In this document: positions 45,138-54,042 of the stretch, in pieces
Layout: each line of letters begins with the position of its first letter
Numbering within the stretch: position 1 is the stretch's first letter
DNA from: Paraburkholderia sp. BL25I1N1
Lineage (GTDB): Bacteria > Pseudomonadota > Gammaproteobacteria > Burkholderiales > Burkholderiaceae
Assembly: GCF_003002025.1 (NCBI RefSeq)
Contig: NZ_PVZB01000007.1
Coordinates: 244,354 to 308,353, forward strand
Length of the DNA stretch: 64,000 bases
Reading direction: 5' to 3'
The notes under the pieces: generated by a model
Database searches by the model: none
The model's input: the letters and a program-made list of their open reading frames with translations, nothing else
What the model was told of the DNA's origin: nothing
Made by a program: the position numbers and the translations under genes

Positions 45138-45550
45138 GCGCTGCTGACCTTCCGGACTCTTCCTGCGAACGACGAGCCGGTTTGTAATCGTTGGTAATAT
45201 TTACCCCGGACTGCTGCCAACCTGGGGGAAACGCTGTGTTTATGGGAGGAAGCGAATTAGAAGTTGCGCCGACCCGCTACGGATGACGTCCGTAGTAAAC
45301 GAACTGGCATGACTTCTCGTTGACACGTAACTTTCAAGTTGTGGCTGGAGTATTTCGGTAGCTGCCGTTTTTGTAAATAGCCAAACATACCGATGCGGGC
45401 GGTTTGAATCGGCGCAAACGTTGTCGTGGAACGCGTGTTGGTTTTTGTGCAGTCCGCAGGCGGGGCGCCGCGGTCTGCAACGCGATTTAAATAGCGGGTT
45501 TCATACGAGGAATATTCAGGGGGAGCGCGTAGGCGGCTTACCTCGTTCGC
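45138..45550. other. 413-bp AT-richer intergenic region
   Basis: No gene supported. The region is AT-richer than its surroundings (runs such as TTTGTAATCG, TTTTTGTAAA, GATTTAAATA) and holds a hairpin CTACGGA-TGACG-TCCGTAG (45277-45295). It should contain the promoter of the glycosyltransferase operon on the minus strand and the 3' end of the DJ-1/PfpI gene. Confidence 0.45.
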
Positions 45551-46168
45551 TCATGCCGTCTTCAGCTTCGCTTCGAGGAACGGCGTGATATGCCCCATCG
45601 CGCGAGACACGTAGTCCTCTTTCTCCCCGACGGGCGCGACGTAATGCAGAGCGCTCGCCGCTGCATCGATACCCTCCAGCCGGGCAATGACCCAGGCGGC
45701 GAGATACACCGCGGCCAGACACCCGCCGGCCGTCGCGATGTTTCCGCTGACGAAAATGGGCTGATTCAACACGGCGACACCGGCTTCCTGAACCCACGGT
45801 TTGGTCGTGAGATCGGTGCATGCCGACACGCCGTCGAGCAGCCCCAGCTTCGCAAGAACCAGCGTGCCGGAACATTGCGCGCCCAACAGCTGTTTGGATG
45901 GATCGAGTTGCAACTGCGCCATCAGCGCGGTATCGGCGACGACTTCGCGCGTGCGCACGCCGCTGCCCACGATCACCGCATCGGCATTGCATGCCTCTTG
46001 CAGCGTAGCCTGCGCTTCGATGACCAGGCCATTCATCGACTTGACTCGCGCGGTGGGACTGGCGATCGACACCCGCCAGCCCGGTTTCTTGACGCGATTG
46101 AGCACGTTGAGGGCGATGAGCGAGTCGAGTTCGTTGAAGCCTTCGAAGGTAAGAATGGCGATGTGCAT
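45551..46168 (-). CDS. DJ-1/PfpI-family protein
   Basis: 205 aa from ATG 46166-46168 (MHIAILTFEGFNELDSLIAL). The nucleophile elbow LLGAQCSGTLVLAKLG with the reactive Cys is clear, and the acidic residue is in TFEGFNELD. The family covers glyoxalases, chaperones, isonitrile hydratases (whose pattern this resembles) and amidotransferase-like proteins. Divergent from a MocR-type regulator with a 163-bp gap, so likely under its control. Confidence 0.88.
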   Translation of the reverse strand: MHIAILTFEGFNELDSLIALNVLNRVKKPGWRVSIASPTARVKSMNGLVIEAQATLQEACNADAVIVGSGVRTREVVADTALMAQLQLDPSKQLLGAQCSGTLVLAKLGLLDGVSACTDLTTKPWVQEAGVAVLNQPIFVSGNIATAGGCLAAVYLAAWVIARLEGIDAAASALHYVAPVGEKEDYVSRAMGHITPFLEAKLKTA

Positions 46169-46298
46169 GATGTCGTCCGTGAGCCGAGGGGCGCGTACTG
46201 TTCGCCGCCGTTTCACGAGCCTACGCCAATGAAAGCCGGCCAGTCCCACAACGGCGCAAACACAGTTGCGATGTGCCATCCTATGGCCGAGAATCAAT

Positions 46299-46314
46299 AC
46301 AATCAAATAATTGT
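46299..46314. promoter_or_regulatory. Inverted repeat between DJ-1 and MocR genes
   Basis: ACAAT-CAAATA-ATTGT: exact 5-bp arms, 18 bp before the MocR start and within an AT-rich patch that would be its promoter. MocR regulators usually bind repeats in the region between themselves and a divergent target; this is a candidate operator. Short arms, so modest support. Confidence 0.4.
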
Positions 46315-46331
46315 CATGGATACATTCGCGC

Positions 46332-47666
46332 ATGCCGACGCCCCGCTACAAATTGCTGGTCGACAGAATGGCGAGCGACATTCGCAGCGGACGCCTCGCG
46401 CCCGGCACACGCCTGCCGACTCACCGCCAGCTCGCCTCGCGAGAGGGACTCGCGCTCGTCACCGCGTCGCGGGTTTATGCCGAGCTGGACGCGATGGGAT
46501 TGGTCAGCGGCGAAACGGGCCGTGGCACTTTCGTACGGGAAATAGCCTTGCCTGCGCGCCTGGGCATCGACCAGCATGCCGGCGACGCGGGCCTGGCGGA
46601 CCTCAATTTCAACAATCCGTCGCTTCCCGGCCAGGCCGAACTGCTCAGAAGCGCGTTGCGCCAACTCGCGTCCTCCGGCGACCTGGATGCGCTACTCCGA
46701 TATCAGCCACATGGAGGCCGGACGCATGAACGCGAGATTGTCGCGCGTCACCTGGCGTGCCGGGGACTCGCCGTCGAAGGCGCTCAGGTCGTGATCGTGA
46801 ACGGCGCGCAGCATGGTTTGACCGCAGCCGCTCTGGCGCTCCTGAAGCCCGGCGACGTGGTCGCGGTCGACGCATTGACCTACCCGGGGTTCAAGGTCCT
46901 CGCCGAAACGATCCGGCTCGAACTGGCGCCGATTCCGGTTTCGGAGTTGGGCACCGACCTGAACGCGCTCGAACTCTTGTGTCGAAGCAGAAAAGTGCGC
47001 GCCATTTATACGATGCCGACACTCCATAACCCGCTAGGCTCGGTCATGAATGCGCAGCGTCGGCACCAACTGGTGTCGATTGCCCGCAAGCACGGGCTGC
47101 TCATTATCGAGGACGCCGCGTATGCCTTCCTCGCGGACGACCCACCGCCCCCGTTGGCGGCGCTCGCCCCTGAAACGACGGTGTACGTCTCGGGTCTGTC
47201 GAAAAGCATCGCGACCGGCCTGCGTGTCGGGTTCGTCGCCGCGCCCGATCGCTGGGTCGCACCTATCGAGCGTGCTATTCGGGCCACCACCTGGAACACA
47301 GCCGCCGTGATGACCGCCATTGCCTGCGGCTGGCTGGACGACGGCACGGTTACACGTCTGGAGGCAGAGAAGCGTCGCGATGCGGCGGTCCGCCAAACGA
47401 TGGCCGCCGAGGTTCTCGCCGGAGTGCGGCGCGTTTGCCATCCCGCGTCCTACTTCGTCTGGCTTCCTCTCGCGGAAGAGGTTCGCGCCGACGTGGTGGC
47501 GATGGCGCTCGTGCGCGACGGAATCTCTGTCTCGACGGCGGAGCCTTTCTCGACTTCGGAGCATGTACCCCACGCGATTCGCGTGGCGCTGGGCTCGGTT
47601 GATTTGCCCATACTCCGCGAGTCGCTGGAAAAGATTAAAAGCGTGATTGCCTCTTACACGTATTGA
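46332..47666 (+). CDS. MocR-family regulator (GntR HTH fused to aminotransferase fold)
   Basis: 444 aa from ATG 46332. Residues 1-70 are the GntR winged helix (SDIRSGRLAPGTRLPTHRQL, ASRVYAELDAMGLVSGETGR). Residues 90-444 are a fold-type I PLP domain with LNFNNPSLPGQAELL, YTMPTLHNPLGSVMNAQRR and the PLP lysine in YVSGLSKSIATGLRVGF. Such proteins sense PLP-linked amino compounds and often control a divergent gene, here DJ-1/PfpI. A start at TTG 46311 is possible. Confidence 0.92.
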   Translation: MPTPRYKLLVDRMASDIRSGRLAPGTRLPTHRQLASREGLALVTASRVYAELDAMGLVSGETGRGTFVREIALPARLGIDQHAGDAGLADLNFNNPSLPGQAELLRSALRQLASSGDLDALLRYQPHGGRTHEREIVARHLACRGLAVEGAQVVIVNGAQHGLTAAALALLKPGDVVAVDALTYPGFKVLAETIRLELAPIPVSELGTDLNALELLCRSRKVRAIYTMPTLHNPLGSVMNAQRRHQLVSIARKHGLLIIEDAAYAFLADDPPPPLAALAPETTVYVSGLSKSIATGLRVGFVAAPDRWVAPIERAIRATTWNTAAVMTAIACGWLDDGTVTRLEAEKRRDAAVRQTMAAEVLAGVRRVCHPASYFVWLPLAEEVRADVVAMALVRDGISVSTAEPFSTSEHVPHAIRVALGSVDLPILRESLEKIKSVIASYTY

Positions 47667-47796
47667 CGCGGCGACTGGCCATCGTCGTGCTTTCGGCCCG
47701 GTGGGATACCCGCGAGCCCACTCCGTCGCTTCAATACAACGGCGATGCGTGGCGGATTGGGCGGGAGCAATAGCAACGCGCCTTTTGCAGTAAGGG

Positions 47797-47827
47797 TTCG
47801 TCAAAATTATTTCGGATTTATGACGAA
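47797..47827. repeat. Inverted repeat upstream of porin gene
   Basis: TTCGTCA (47797-47803) and TGACGAA (47821-47827) are exact 7-bp arms around a 17-base AT-rich spacer, 115 bp before the porin ATG. Spacing suits an operator for a dimer or part of a promoter; no regulator is assigned. Confidence 0.4.
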
Positions 47828-47942
47828 TTGGCTCGACGAAACGCACCGGTCAATCGAGCTTTGAAATGACATCATGCAGTTTCCTGCCTTTCATCCTCGC
47901 GCCCTGCTTTCTGTCTCGCCCCCCGCCCATTGGAGTGAAGTC

Positions 47943-49112
47943 ATGAAACGAATCCCTGTCGCCCTCGCCGTATCTGCTGCATTCGCTGCTTCGGCTGCCC
48001 ATGCACAGAGTTCGGTCACCCTGTACGGCCTCATCGACGCTGGTCTGATGTATACGAACAACGTCAAGACCTCCGCCACTGCGCACGGCAGCCTTGTTCA
48101 GGCAACCAGCGGCAACATTAATGGCAGTCGCTTCGGCATGCGGGGCGCCGAGGACCTCGGCGGCGGCCTGAAGGCAATTTTCGTGCTGGAAAACGGCTTC
48201 AACGTTCAAAACGGCAGGCTTGGCCAGAACGGCCGGATGTTTGGCCGACAGGCGTTTGTGGGCCTGAGCAGCGAGTTCGGTACGGTGACACTGGGCCGTC
48301 AATATGACTCGCTGGTGGACTTCCTGGCACCGTTGTCGGGCACCGCCGGCACGTTCGGCGACACAGGCTTCGCGCACCCGTTCGACAACGACAACCTGAA
48401 CCACACGCTACGGATGAGCAACGCGGTCAAGTACACGAGCAGCAACTATGCAGGCCTGAAGTTCGGCGGCCTCTATGCCTTCTCGAACAGTACCGACTTC
48501 ACGCTGAACCGCGCATACAGTGCGGGAGCGAGTTTCGATTACGGCCCGTTCAAAATGGCTGCCGGCTACCTCCAAATCAACGGCAATGGCGCCGTCCCCC
48601 AGGCGAACGCCAGCGGTGCAGTTGACCTCGGCGAAGCGGCGTCGACGACGGGTGGCTTCAGGTTCGGGGCAGACGTCCAGCGCACGTTCGGCGCGGGTCT
48701 GAGCTACACCTTCGGACCGGCAGTCGTCGGATTCGTGTATACGAACAGCCATTATCAGGGCACGCAGTCCTTCAACCTCAACAACGGTTCGCAGCACTTC
48801 GACAACTATGAGTTGAACGCCAAGTACACGCTTACACCAGCGGTTACGCTAGGCATCACTGACACGTATACCGATGCTCATCTGTCGGGCGCGTTCAATG
48901 CCACGGGAACGAAGTACGGTTCAGATCCGAAGTGGAACCAGGTCAATCTGCAGGCTGTCTACGCGCTTTCCAAACGCACGGATGTCTACGCCGAAGGCAT
49001 GTATCAGCATGCGATCGGCCAGAACGTTGTGGCCTTCATCAATACGGCCGGTGGTGCGTCGTCGACGGCGAACCAGGTGGTCGGCACGGTGGGCATGCGC
49101 ACGCGCTTCTAG
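47943..49112 (+). CDS. Gram-negative porin (Burkholderia OpcP/OmpC-like)
   Basis: 389 aa; GGAG before ATG 47943 (upstream in-frame sequence is non-coding). Signal peptide MKRIPVALAVSAAFAASAAH-AQ. Mature N-terminus SSVTLYGLIDAGLMYTNN is the signature of betaproteobacterial trimeric porins. GSRFGMRGAEDLGGGLKAIF and the terminal aromatic VGTVGMRTRF (C-terminal Phe for outer membrane assembly) are intact. Sixteen-strand barrel with a Gly/Asn-rich outer surface. Confidence 0.95.
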   Translation: MKRIPVALAVSAAFAASAAHAQSSVTLYGLIDAGLMYTNNVKTSATAHGSLVQATSGNINGSRFGMRGAEDLGGGLKAIFVLENGFNVQNGRLGQNGRMFGRQAFVGLSSEFGTVTLGRQYDSLVDFLAPLSGTAGTFGDTGFAHPFDNDNLNHTLRMSNAVKYTSSNYAGLKFGGLYAFSNSTDFTLNRAYSAGASFDYGPFKMAAGYLQINGNGAVPQANASGAVDLGEAASTTGGFRFGADVQRTFGAGLSYTFGPAVVGFVYTNSHYQGTQSFNLNNGSQHFDNYELNAKYTLTPAVTLGITDTYTDAHLSGAFNATGTKYGSDPKWNQVNLQAVYALSKRTDVYAEGMYQHAIGQNVVAFINTAGGASSTANQVVGTVGMRTRF

Positions 49113-49408
49113 TGTTCCGTTCCGCTGATTCGCTAACGAAGTCTGTGGAGCTTATCGAGGATTGAATTAGCGGTAATCTCGCGCCGGTCGCCGGAGTCGT
49201 GCCGGTGCTCCATGGAGGCAGTTGACCAGAAATTTTGTGCAACGCACCGCCCACTGATTTAGGCAATCCATGCGTTCACTCATGTGAGCCGAAACGCGGT
49301 TCACCAATACCATCAAGAATGATGCGTTTATTGCCGCAAAAAAACTTGCATTTCTCTCCGGAAAAACTACCTTAACGAAAAGCTTCTGGGCTGGCACCGG
49401 AGAGCCAC

Positions 49409-50428
49409 ATGCCGGCAACACGTATGATGATTGCGCGTCGTGCGGGCGTTAGCGTCGCCACGGTCGATCGTGTGTTGCGCGACGACCAGGCTGTGCGCCC
49501 GGAAACGGCGGAGCGCGTCCATCTCGCGCTGGCGGCCCTGCGCGACGAGCGCGCAAGCCGCGGCCGCCCGGCGAAGATCAATACGTATCGCGTGGCCTTC
49601 GTACTCCCTCAGGTCAATTCGCGTTTCCTCGACCACGTCGAGCGCAATATCGCGCTGTCCGCCAGCTTCTTTCGCGAGCACCGCATCATTCCGTCGTTCT
49701 ACCGCTGCGATTTCACGACTCATCGCGACACCATTGCTTTCGCTGAGCAGGTGATCGACTACGACGCACTCGTGCTTGTGCCGCTCGACTACCCAGCGGT
49801 CGAACGCCTCGTTGAGGATATGAGCGATGCGGGTGTGCCCGTTGTCACGGTGTTCTCCGATCTGCCCGCCAGTCGCCGCGTTGCGTATGTCGGCGTCGAC
49901 AACCGGATTGCCGGACGCACCGCGGGACTTTTGATGGGCCGCTTTCTCGGCGCGCGGCTCGGCACGGTGGCGATTCTATCGGCCTCGTCGCGCCTGCACG
50001 ATCAACTGGAACGACGCACCGGCTTATCGCAGGTGCTGGAAGAGGACTTTCGCAATCTGCGCTGGATTGCCGAACCGGACTTCGCCGAAGATGACGACGG
50101 CGCAGGTCTTGCCGTGCAGGGGCTCCTTGCGCGTTACCCGGATCTGGTCGGGGTTTATGTGACGGGTGGCGGCATCTCAGGCATCGCAACGGCGTTGCAG
50201 GAATCCGGCGACAAGGCACGTCTGGTACTGATCGGGCATGAATGCACCGCGGAGACTCGCGCGCAACTCTCCGAGCGTGCGATCGACGTGATCCTCGATC
50301 AGGATGTGCGCGGCATCGTTCATTGGGCAGGCCTCGCCGCCATCAATTTTTTTAACGACGTGCGTGGCGCGCTCGCCATCCCAACGCCGGAAACCCGGAT
50401 TTATCTTCGTGAGAATGCGCATGCCTGA
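49409..50428 (+). CDS. LacI-family transcriptional regulator
   Basis: 339 aa, GGAG before ATG 49409. The HTH is MMIARRAGVSVATVDRVLRD (residues 6-25) and the hinge follows. C-terminal domain is the periplasmic-binding-like ligand fold, with YVGVDNRIAGRTAGLLMGRF and VYVTGGGISGIATALQESGD, closest to sugar/polyol-type regulators. First gene upstream of the polyol ABC/DhaKL operon, on the same strand with a 114-bp gap, so it is the probable repressor or activator of that operon. Confidence 0.9.
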   Translation: MPATRMMIARRAGVSVATVDRVLRDDQAVRPETAERVHLALAALRDERASRGRPAKINTYRVAFVLPQVNSRFLDHVERNIALSASFFREHRIIPSFYRCDFTTHRDTIAFAEQVIDYDALVLVPLDYPAVERLVEDMSDAGVPVVTVFSDLPASRRVAYVGVDNRIAGRTAGLLMGRFLGARLGTVAILSASSRLHDQLERRTGLSQVLEEDFRNLRWIAEPDFAEDDDGAGLAVQGLLARYPDLVGVYVTGGGISGIATALQESGDKARLVLIGHECTAETRAQLSERAIDVILDQDVRGIVHWAGLAAINFFNDVRGALAIPTPETRIYLRENAHA

Positions 50429-50542
50429 AGCTCGCGACACACGGATTCGCGTCTGAGTCCGCTGGAGCCGAAACACAGCACCCGGCGCATGGGCGCTGTT
50501 CCACAGCAGGTTGGAGACCCGAGAAAGACAAGGAGAAGACAA

Positions 50543-51874
50543 ATGTTACGTCTTACGTCAGCAAGGGTAATGGCGGCGGCCACAGTATCGTTGGGACTCG
50601 GCATGGCAACGGGCGCGCAAGCACAGGACAAGCAGTTGACCTTATGTTGGGCGGCATGGGACCCGGCCAACGCACTCGTCGAACTGTCCAAGGATTTCAC
50701 CAGCAAAACCGGCATCAAGATGAAGTTCGAGTTCGTGCCATGGACAAGTTACGCCGATCGCTTTATCAACGAACTTAATTCGCATGGCAAACTATGTGAT
50801 CTGATCATTGGGGACAGCCAGTGGATTGGCGGCGCGGCGGTCAACGGGCACTACGTCAAGCTCAACGATTTTTTCGCGAAGAACAAGATATCGATGAACG
50901 ACTTCGTACCGGCGACGGTTGTCGGTTATGCGGAGTGGCCGAAGAATACGCCGAACTACTGGGCGTTGCCGGCCATGGCCGATGCGGTCGGCTGGACCTA
51001 TCGCAAGGACTGGTTTGCGCGCCCTGAGTTGCGCGCGGAGTTCAAGCAGAAATATAAACGCGAACTCGAACCGCCAACCACGCTGGACGAACTCAAGCAA
51101 ACCGCGGAGTTTTTCCAGGGCCGCAAGATCGACGGCAAGACCGTATACGGTGCCTATATCTTTACGGAGCGCGGTTCAGAAGGCATCACGATGGGGGTGA
51201 CCAACGCGCTTTACAACTTCGGCTTCGAATATGAAGACCCCAAGAAACCCTATCACCTGGATGGCTTCGTCAACTCGCCGGGCGCGGTCAAAGGGCTGGA
51301 GTATTACAAGGCGCTCTACAAGTGCTGCACGGCGCCCGGCATGACCAACGCATACATGCAGGAAGGACTGGACGCCTTCAAGTCTGGTCAGGTGGCGATG
51401 CAGATGAACTGGTTTGCGTTCTTCCCAGGACTCTACAAAGACCCGAACGTGGGCGGCGACAAGATCGGCTTCTTCGTGAATCCGCGTGAGACCAAGCAGT
51501 TCACGCAGCTCGGCGGACAGGGCATCTCGGTTGTGTCGTACTCGGACCACAAGGAAGACGCACTTGAATACATCAAGTGGTTCGCGCAACCCGATGTACA
51601 GAAGAAGTGGTGGCAGTTAGGCGGCTATTCGGCGGCGAAGTCGGTGGTGGATGCGCCCGACTTTCCGAAGAGTGCACCTTTTGCGCCGGCATTCCTCAAG
51701 TCGATGTCGATCGTGAAAGACTTCTGGGCTGAACCCGCCTATGCGGAACTGCTGCTCGACATGCAGAAGCGCGTGCATGACTATGTGGTGGCCGACAAGG
51801 GCACGGCCAAAGAGGCGCTCGATCTGCTGGTCAAAGACTGGAACAAGGTCTTCAAGGCCGAAGGCAAGAATTAG
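50543..51874 (+). CDS. Extracellular sugar/polyol-binding protein of ABC importer
   Basis: 443 aa from ATG 50543 (AAGGAGAAGACAA upstream). Signal peptide ends TGAQAQDK. Mature fold is SBP family 1 (MalE/UgpB-like): LTLCWAAWDPANALVELSKD, FVPWTSYADRFINELNSHGK, DLIIGDSQWIGGAAVNGHYV. It would deliver a carbohydrate, glycerol-like polyol or sugar alcohol to the two permeases that follow. Start of a tight eight-gene operon ending in DhaK. Confidence 0.88.
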   Translation: MLRLTSARVMAAATVSLGLGMATGAQAQDKQLTLCWAAWDPANALVELSKDFTSKTGIKMKFEFVPWTSYADRFINELNSHGKLCDLIIGDSQWIGGAAVNGHYVKLNDFFAKNKISMNDFVPATVVGYAEWPKNTPNYWALPAMADAVGWTYRKDWFARPELRAEFKQKYKRELEPPTTLDELKQTAEFFQGRKIDGKTVYGAYIFTERGSEGITMGVTNALYNFGFEYEDPKKPYHLDGFVNSPGAVKGLEYYKALYKCCTAPGMTNAYMQEGLDAFKSGQVAMQMNWFAFFPGLYKDPNVGGDKIGFFVNPRETKQFTQLGGQGISVVSYSDHKEDALEYIKWFAQPDVQKKWWQLGGYSAAKSVVDAPDFPKSAPFAPAFLKSMSIVKDFWAEPAYAELLLDMQKRVHDYVVADKGTAKEALDLLVKDWNKVFKAEGKN

Positions 51875-51940
51875 CGTGTGTCCGGGACTGGACCGGCGCC
51901 CCCTGCACGGCTGCCGCCGGTTCACTTAAAGGAGCGAGGC

Positions 51941-52897
51941 ATGTTGGCCAACAAGCCTTTTTCGTCAGCGGGACTGGAGTCGCGGGCGTCGGCGCGTGCG
52001 CGCACACGTCTGGCCGGGTTATCGGACAGGACCATTGCGTGGCTGTTCATTCTCCCCACAATCCTGCTGCTGCTCGCGATCAACATCTTTCCGTTGATCT
52101 GGGCGTTACGTCTGTCGTTCACGAACTTCAAGTCGAATATGCCGAGCGTGCCGGCGCGCTTTGTCGGTATCGACAACTACGTCGACATTCTCACCGACGA
52201 AGACATCTGGTACGCGATGCAGGTGACGGCGCGTTTCGTGTTCTGGTCGGTCGGGCTCGAGGTTCTACTGGGTTTCGGCCTCGCGTTGCTGATCAACCGG
52301 CAGTTTCGCGGTCATAGCTTCTGGACCACACTGATCCTGCTGCCAATGATGCTGTCGCCGGCGGTCGTGGGCAACTTCTGGACCTTTCTGCTGCAACCGC
52401 AAACGGGCCTCTTCAACGATATCGTCGGCTACTTCACCGGCATTGCGCCCGGCTCGTTCCAGATGATCGGCGATGTGTCACTCGCGCCGTGGACCATCGT
52501 GATGGTCGATACATGGATGTGGACCCCTTACGTGATGCTCATCTGCCTCGCCGGCCTGCGGTCGATTCCCGACTACATCTACGAAGCGGCCGAAGTGGAT
52601 CGCGCCACACCGTGGCGGCAGTTCTGGTCGATCACGTTGCCGATGACCTTGCCGTTCCTGATGCTCGCCGTGCTGTTTCGCGGCATCGAGAACTTCAAGA
52701 TGTTCGACATGGTGAACCTGCTGACTTCGGGCGGTCCGGGTTCGGTCACCGAGACCGTGTCCATCACTTTAAAGCGTGCCGCGTTCGAGAAATGGCAGAC
52801 GGGCTATTCCTCGGCCCTGGCGATCATTCTGTTCGTGACGGTGTTCGGTGCGGCGAACATCTACGTCAAGGCGCTGAACCGGGTGAAACAGCGATGA
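51941..52897 (+). CDS. ABC importer permease, MalF/UgpA type
   Basis: 318 aa from ATG 51941 (AAAGGAG upstream). Six membrane segments; LFILPTILLLLAINIFPLIW is the first. EAA loop IPDYIYEAAEVDRATPWRQF is well conserved for coupling to an ATPase of the CUT1 group. Overlaps the next permease by 4 bp (ATGA). Confidence 0.9.
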   Translation: MLANKPFSSAGLESRASARARTRLAGLSDRTIAWLFILPTILLLLAINIFPLIWALRLSFTNFKSNMPSVPARFVGIDNYVDILTDEDIWYAMQVTARFVFWSVGLEVLLGFGLALLINRQFRGHSFWTTLILLPMMLSPAVVGNFWTFLLQPQTGLFNDIVGYFTGIAPGSFQMIGDVSLAPWTIVMVDTWMWTPYVMLICLAGLRSIPDYIYEAAEVDRATPWRQFWSITLPMTLPFLMLAVLFRGIENFKMFDMVNLLTSGGPGSVTETVSITLKRAAFEKWQTGYSSALAIILFVTVFGAANIYVKALNRVKQR

Positions 52898-53847
52898 GAC
52901 CGACAGCTACCCAACACTCGGTGGTGGCTTCGTCGCCGCGCGGCAAGCGCTTCGCGGCGGCAGTTGTCATCACTTACGCGCTGCTTGCAACCTTGCCCAT
53001 GGTGTGGATCTTCCTGACGAGCTTCAAGACGCAGGAAGACGCGATTGCCTATCCGCCTGTCGTGCTGTTTCAGCCGTCGATGGAAGGCTATGTGAATCTC
53101 TTCACGATCCGTTCGCGACAGACGCCCGAGTTCATCGCCAGTCTGCCGCCCGCGCGCACCTGGTACGAGCGTGATGTGCGCAAGCGCGGCATGGTCATCG
53201 CGGGGCCGTCGAAGGTCCTGCCGCGGTTCGTGAATTCGCTCGTGATCGGTTTCGGTTCGACCTTTCTCGCCGTGTTTCTCGGCACGCTGGCGGCGTATGC
53301 GTTCTCGCGCTTCAAGGTGCCGCTCGCCGACGACCTGCTGTTCTTCATCCTGTCGACCCGCATGATGCCGCCGATCGCGGTCGCCATTCCGATCTACCTG
53401 ATGTACCGGGCACTGGGCTTGAGCGACAGCTATGTCGGCATGATCGTGCTGTATACGGCGGTGAATGTATCGCTGGCGGTATGGTTGCTGAAGGGGTTCA
53501 TGGACGAGATTCCACGCGAATACGAGGAGGCGGCGCTCGTCGACGGGTACACGCGGCTGCAGGCTTTCGTCAAAGTGGTGCTGCCGCAGGCGATCACCGG
53601 TATCGCCGCGACCGCGATTTTCTGCCTGATCTTCGCGTGGAACGAGTACGCGTTCGCGTCACTGCTCACAAGCGGCGATGCGCAAACCATGCCGCCGTTC
53701 ATTCCGTTCATCATCGGCGAAGGTGGCCAGGACTGGCCGGCCGTCGCGGCGGCGACGACGCTTTTCGTGCTGCCTATCCTTATCTTCACTGTGGTACTGC
53801 GCAAGCATTTATTGCGCGGCATCACCTTCGGCGCGGTGCGTAAATGA
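52894..53847 (+). CDS. ABC importer permease, MalG/UgpE type
   Basis: 317 aa, ATGA overlap with the previous gene. About six membrane segments; EAA loop IPREYEEAALVDGYTRLQAF. An unusual 40-residue hydrophilic insertion near the first periplasmic loop (RSRQTPEFIASLPPARTWYE) is seen in the polyol subgroup. Stop overlaps the start of the small membrane protein. Confidence 0.9.
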   Translation: MRPTATQHSVVASSPRGKRFAAAVVITYALLATLPMVWIFLTSFKTQEDAIAYPPVVLFQPSMEGYVNLFTIRSRQTPEFIASLPPARTWYERDVRKRGMVIAGPSKVLPRFVNSLVIGFGSTFLAVFLGTLAAYAFSRFKVPLADDLLFFILSTRMMPPIAVAIPIYLMYRALGLSDSYVGMIVLYTAVNVSLAVWLLKGFMDEIPREYEEAALVDGYTRLQAFVKVVLPQAITGIAATAIFCLIFAWNEYAFASLLTSGDAQTMPPFIPFIIGEGGQDWPAVAAATTLFVLPILIFTVVLRKHLLRGITFGAVRK

Positions 53848-54038
53848 AACGTGACTCCGTTTTTCCGCAAAGACACTCTCTGCGTCGTGGCTACGGCGAA
53901 GCAGCGTCGACTGCGCTGATTGGTTTCGGCATGGTGATGCTCGTGCAGCCGTTTTCACTGACGGCGTTCACATGGTCGTTTCCGGTCATCCTGGTAGGTG
54001 CGCTCGCGTTTGTCGTGACCAGCCATTTCCCGGACTGA
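53844..54038 (+). CDS. 64-aa membrane protein of the polyol importer operon
   Basis: MKRDSVFPQRHSLRRGYGEA is basic, then two membrane segments (about 24-40 and 44-58: TALIGFGMVMLVQPFSLTAF and then WSFPVILVGALAFVVT). Starts in an ATGA overlap and ends 4 bp before the ATPase gene, so it is translationally embedded in the operon. A small membrane gene also occurs in glycerol ABC operons of rhizobia (GlpU region), though I cannot show homology. Accessory role to the permeases is inferred. Confidence 0.75.
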   Translation: MKRDSVFPQRHSLRRGYGEAASTALIGFGMVMLVQPFSLTAFTWSFPVILVGALAFVVTSHFPD

Positions 54039-54042
54039 GATT

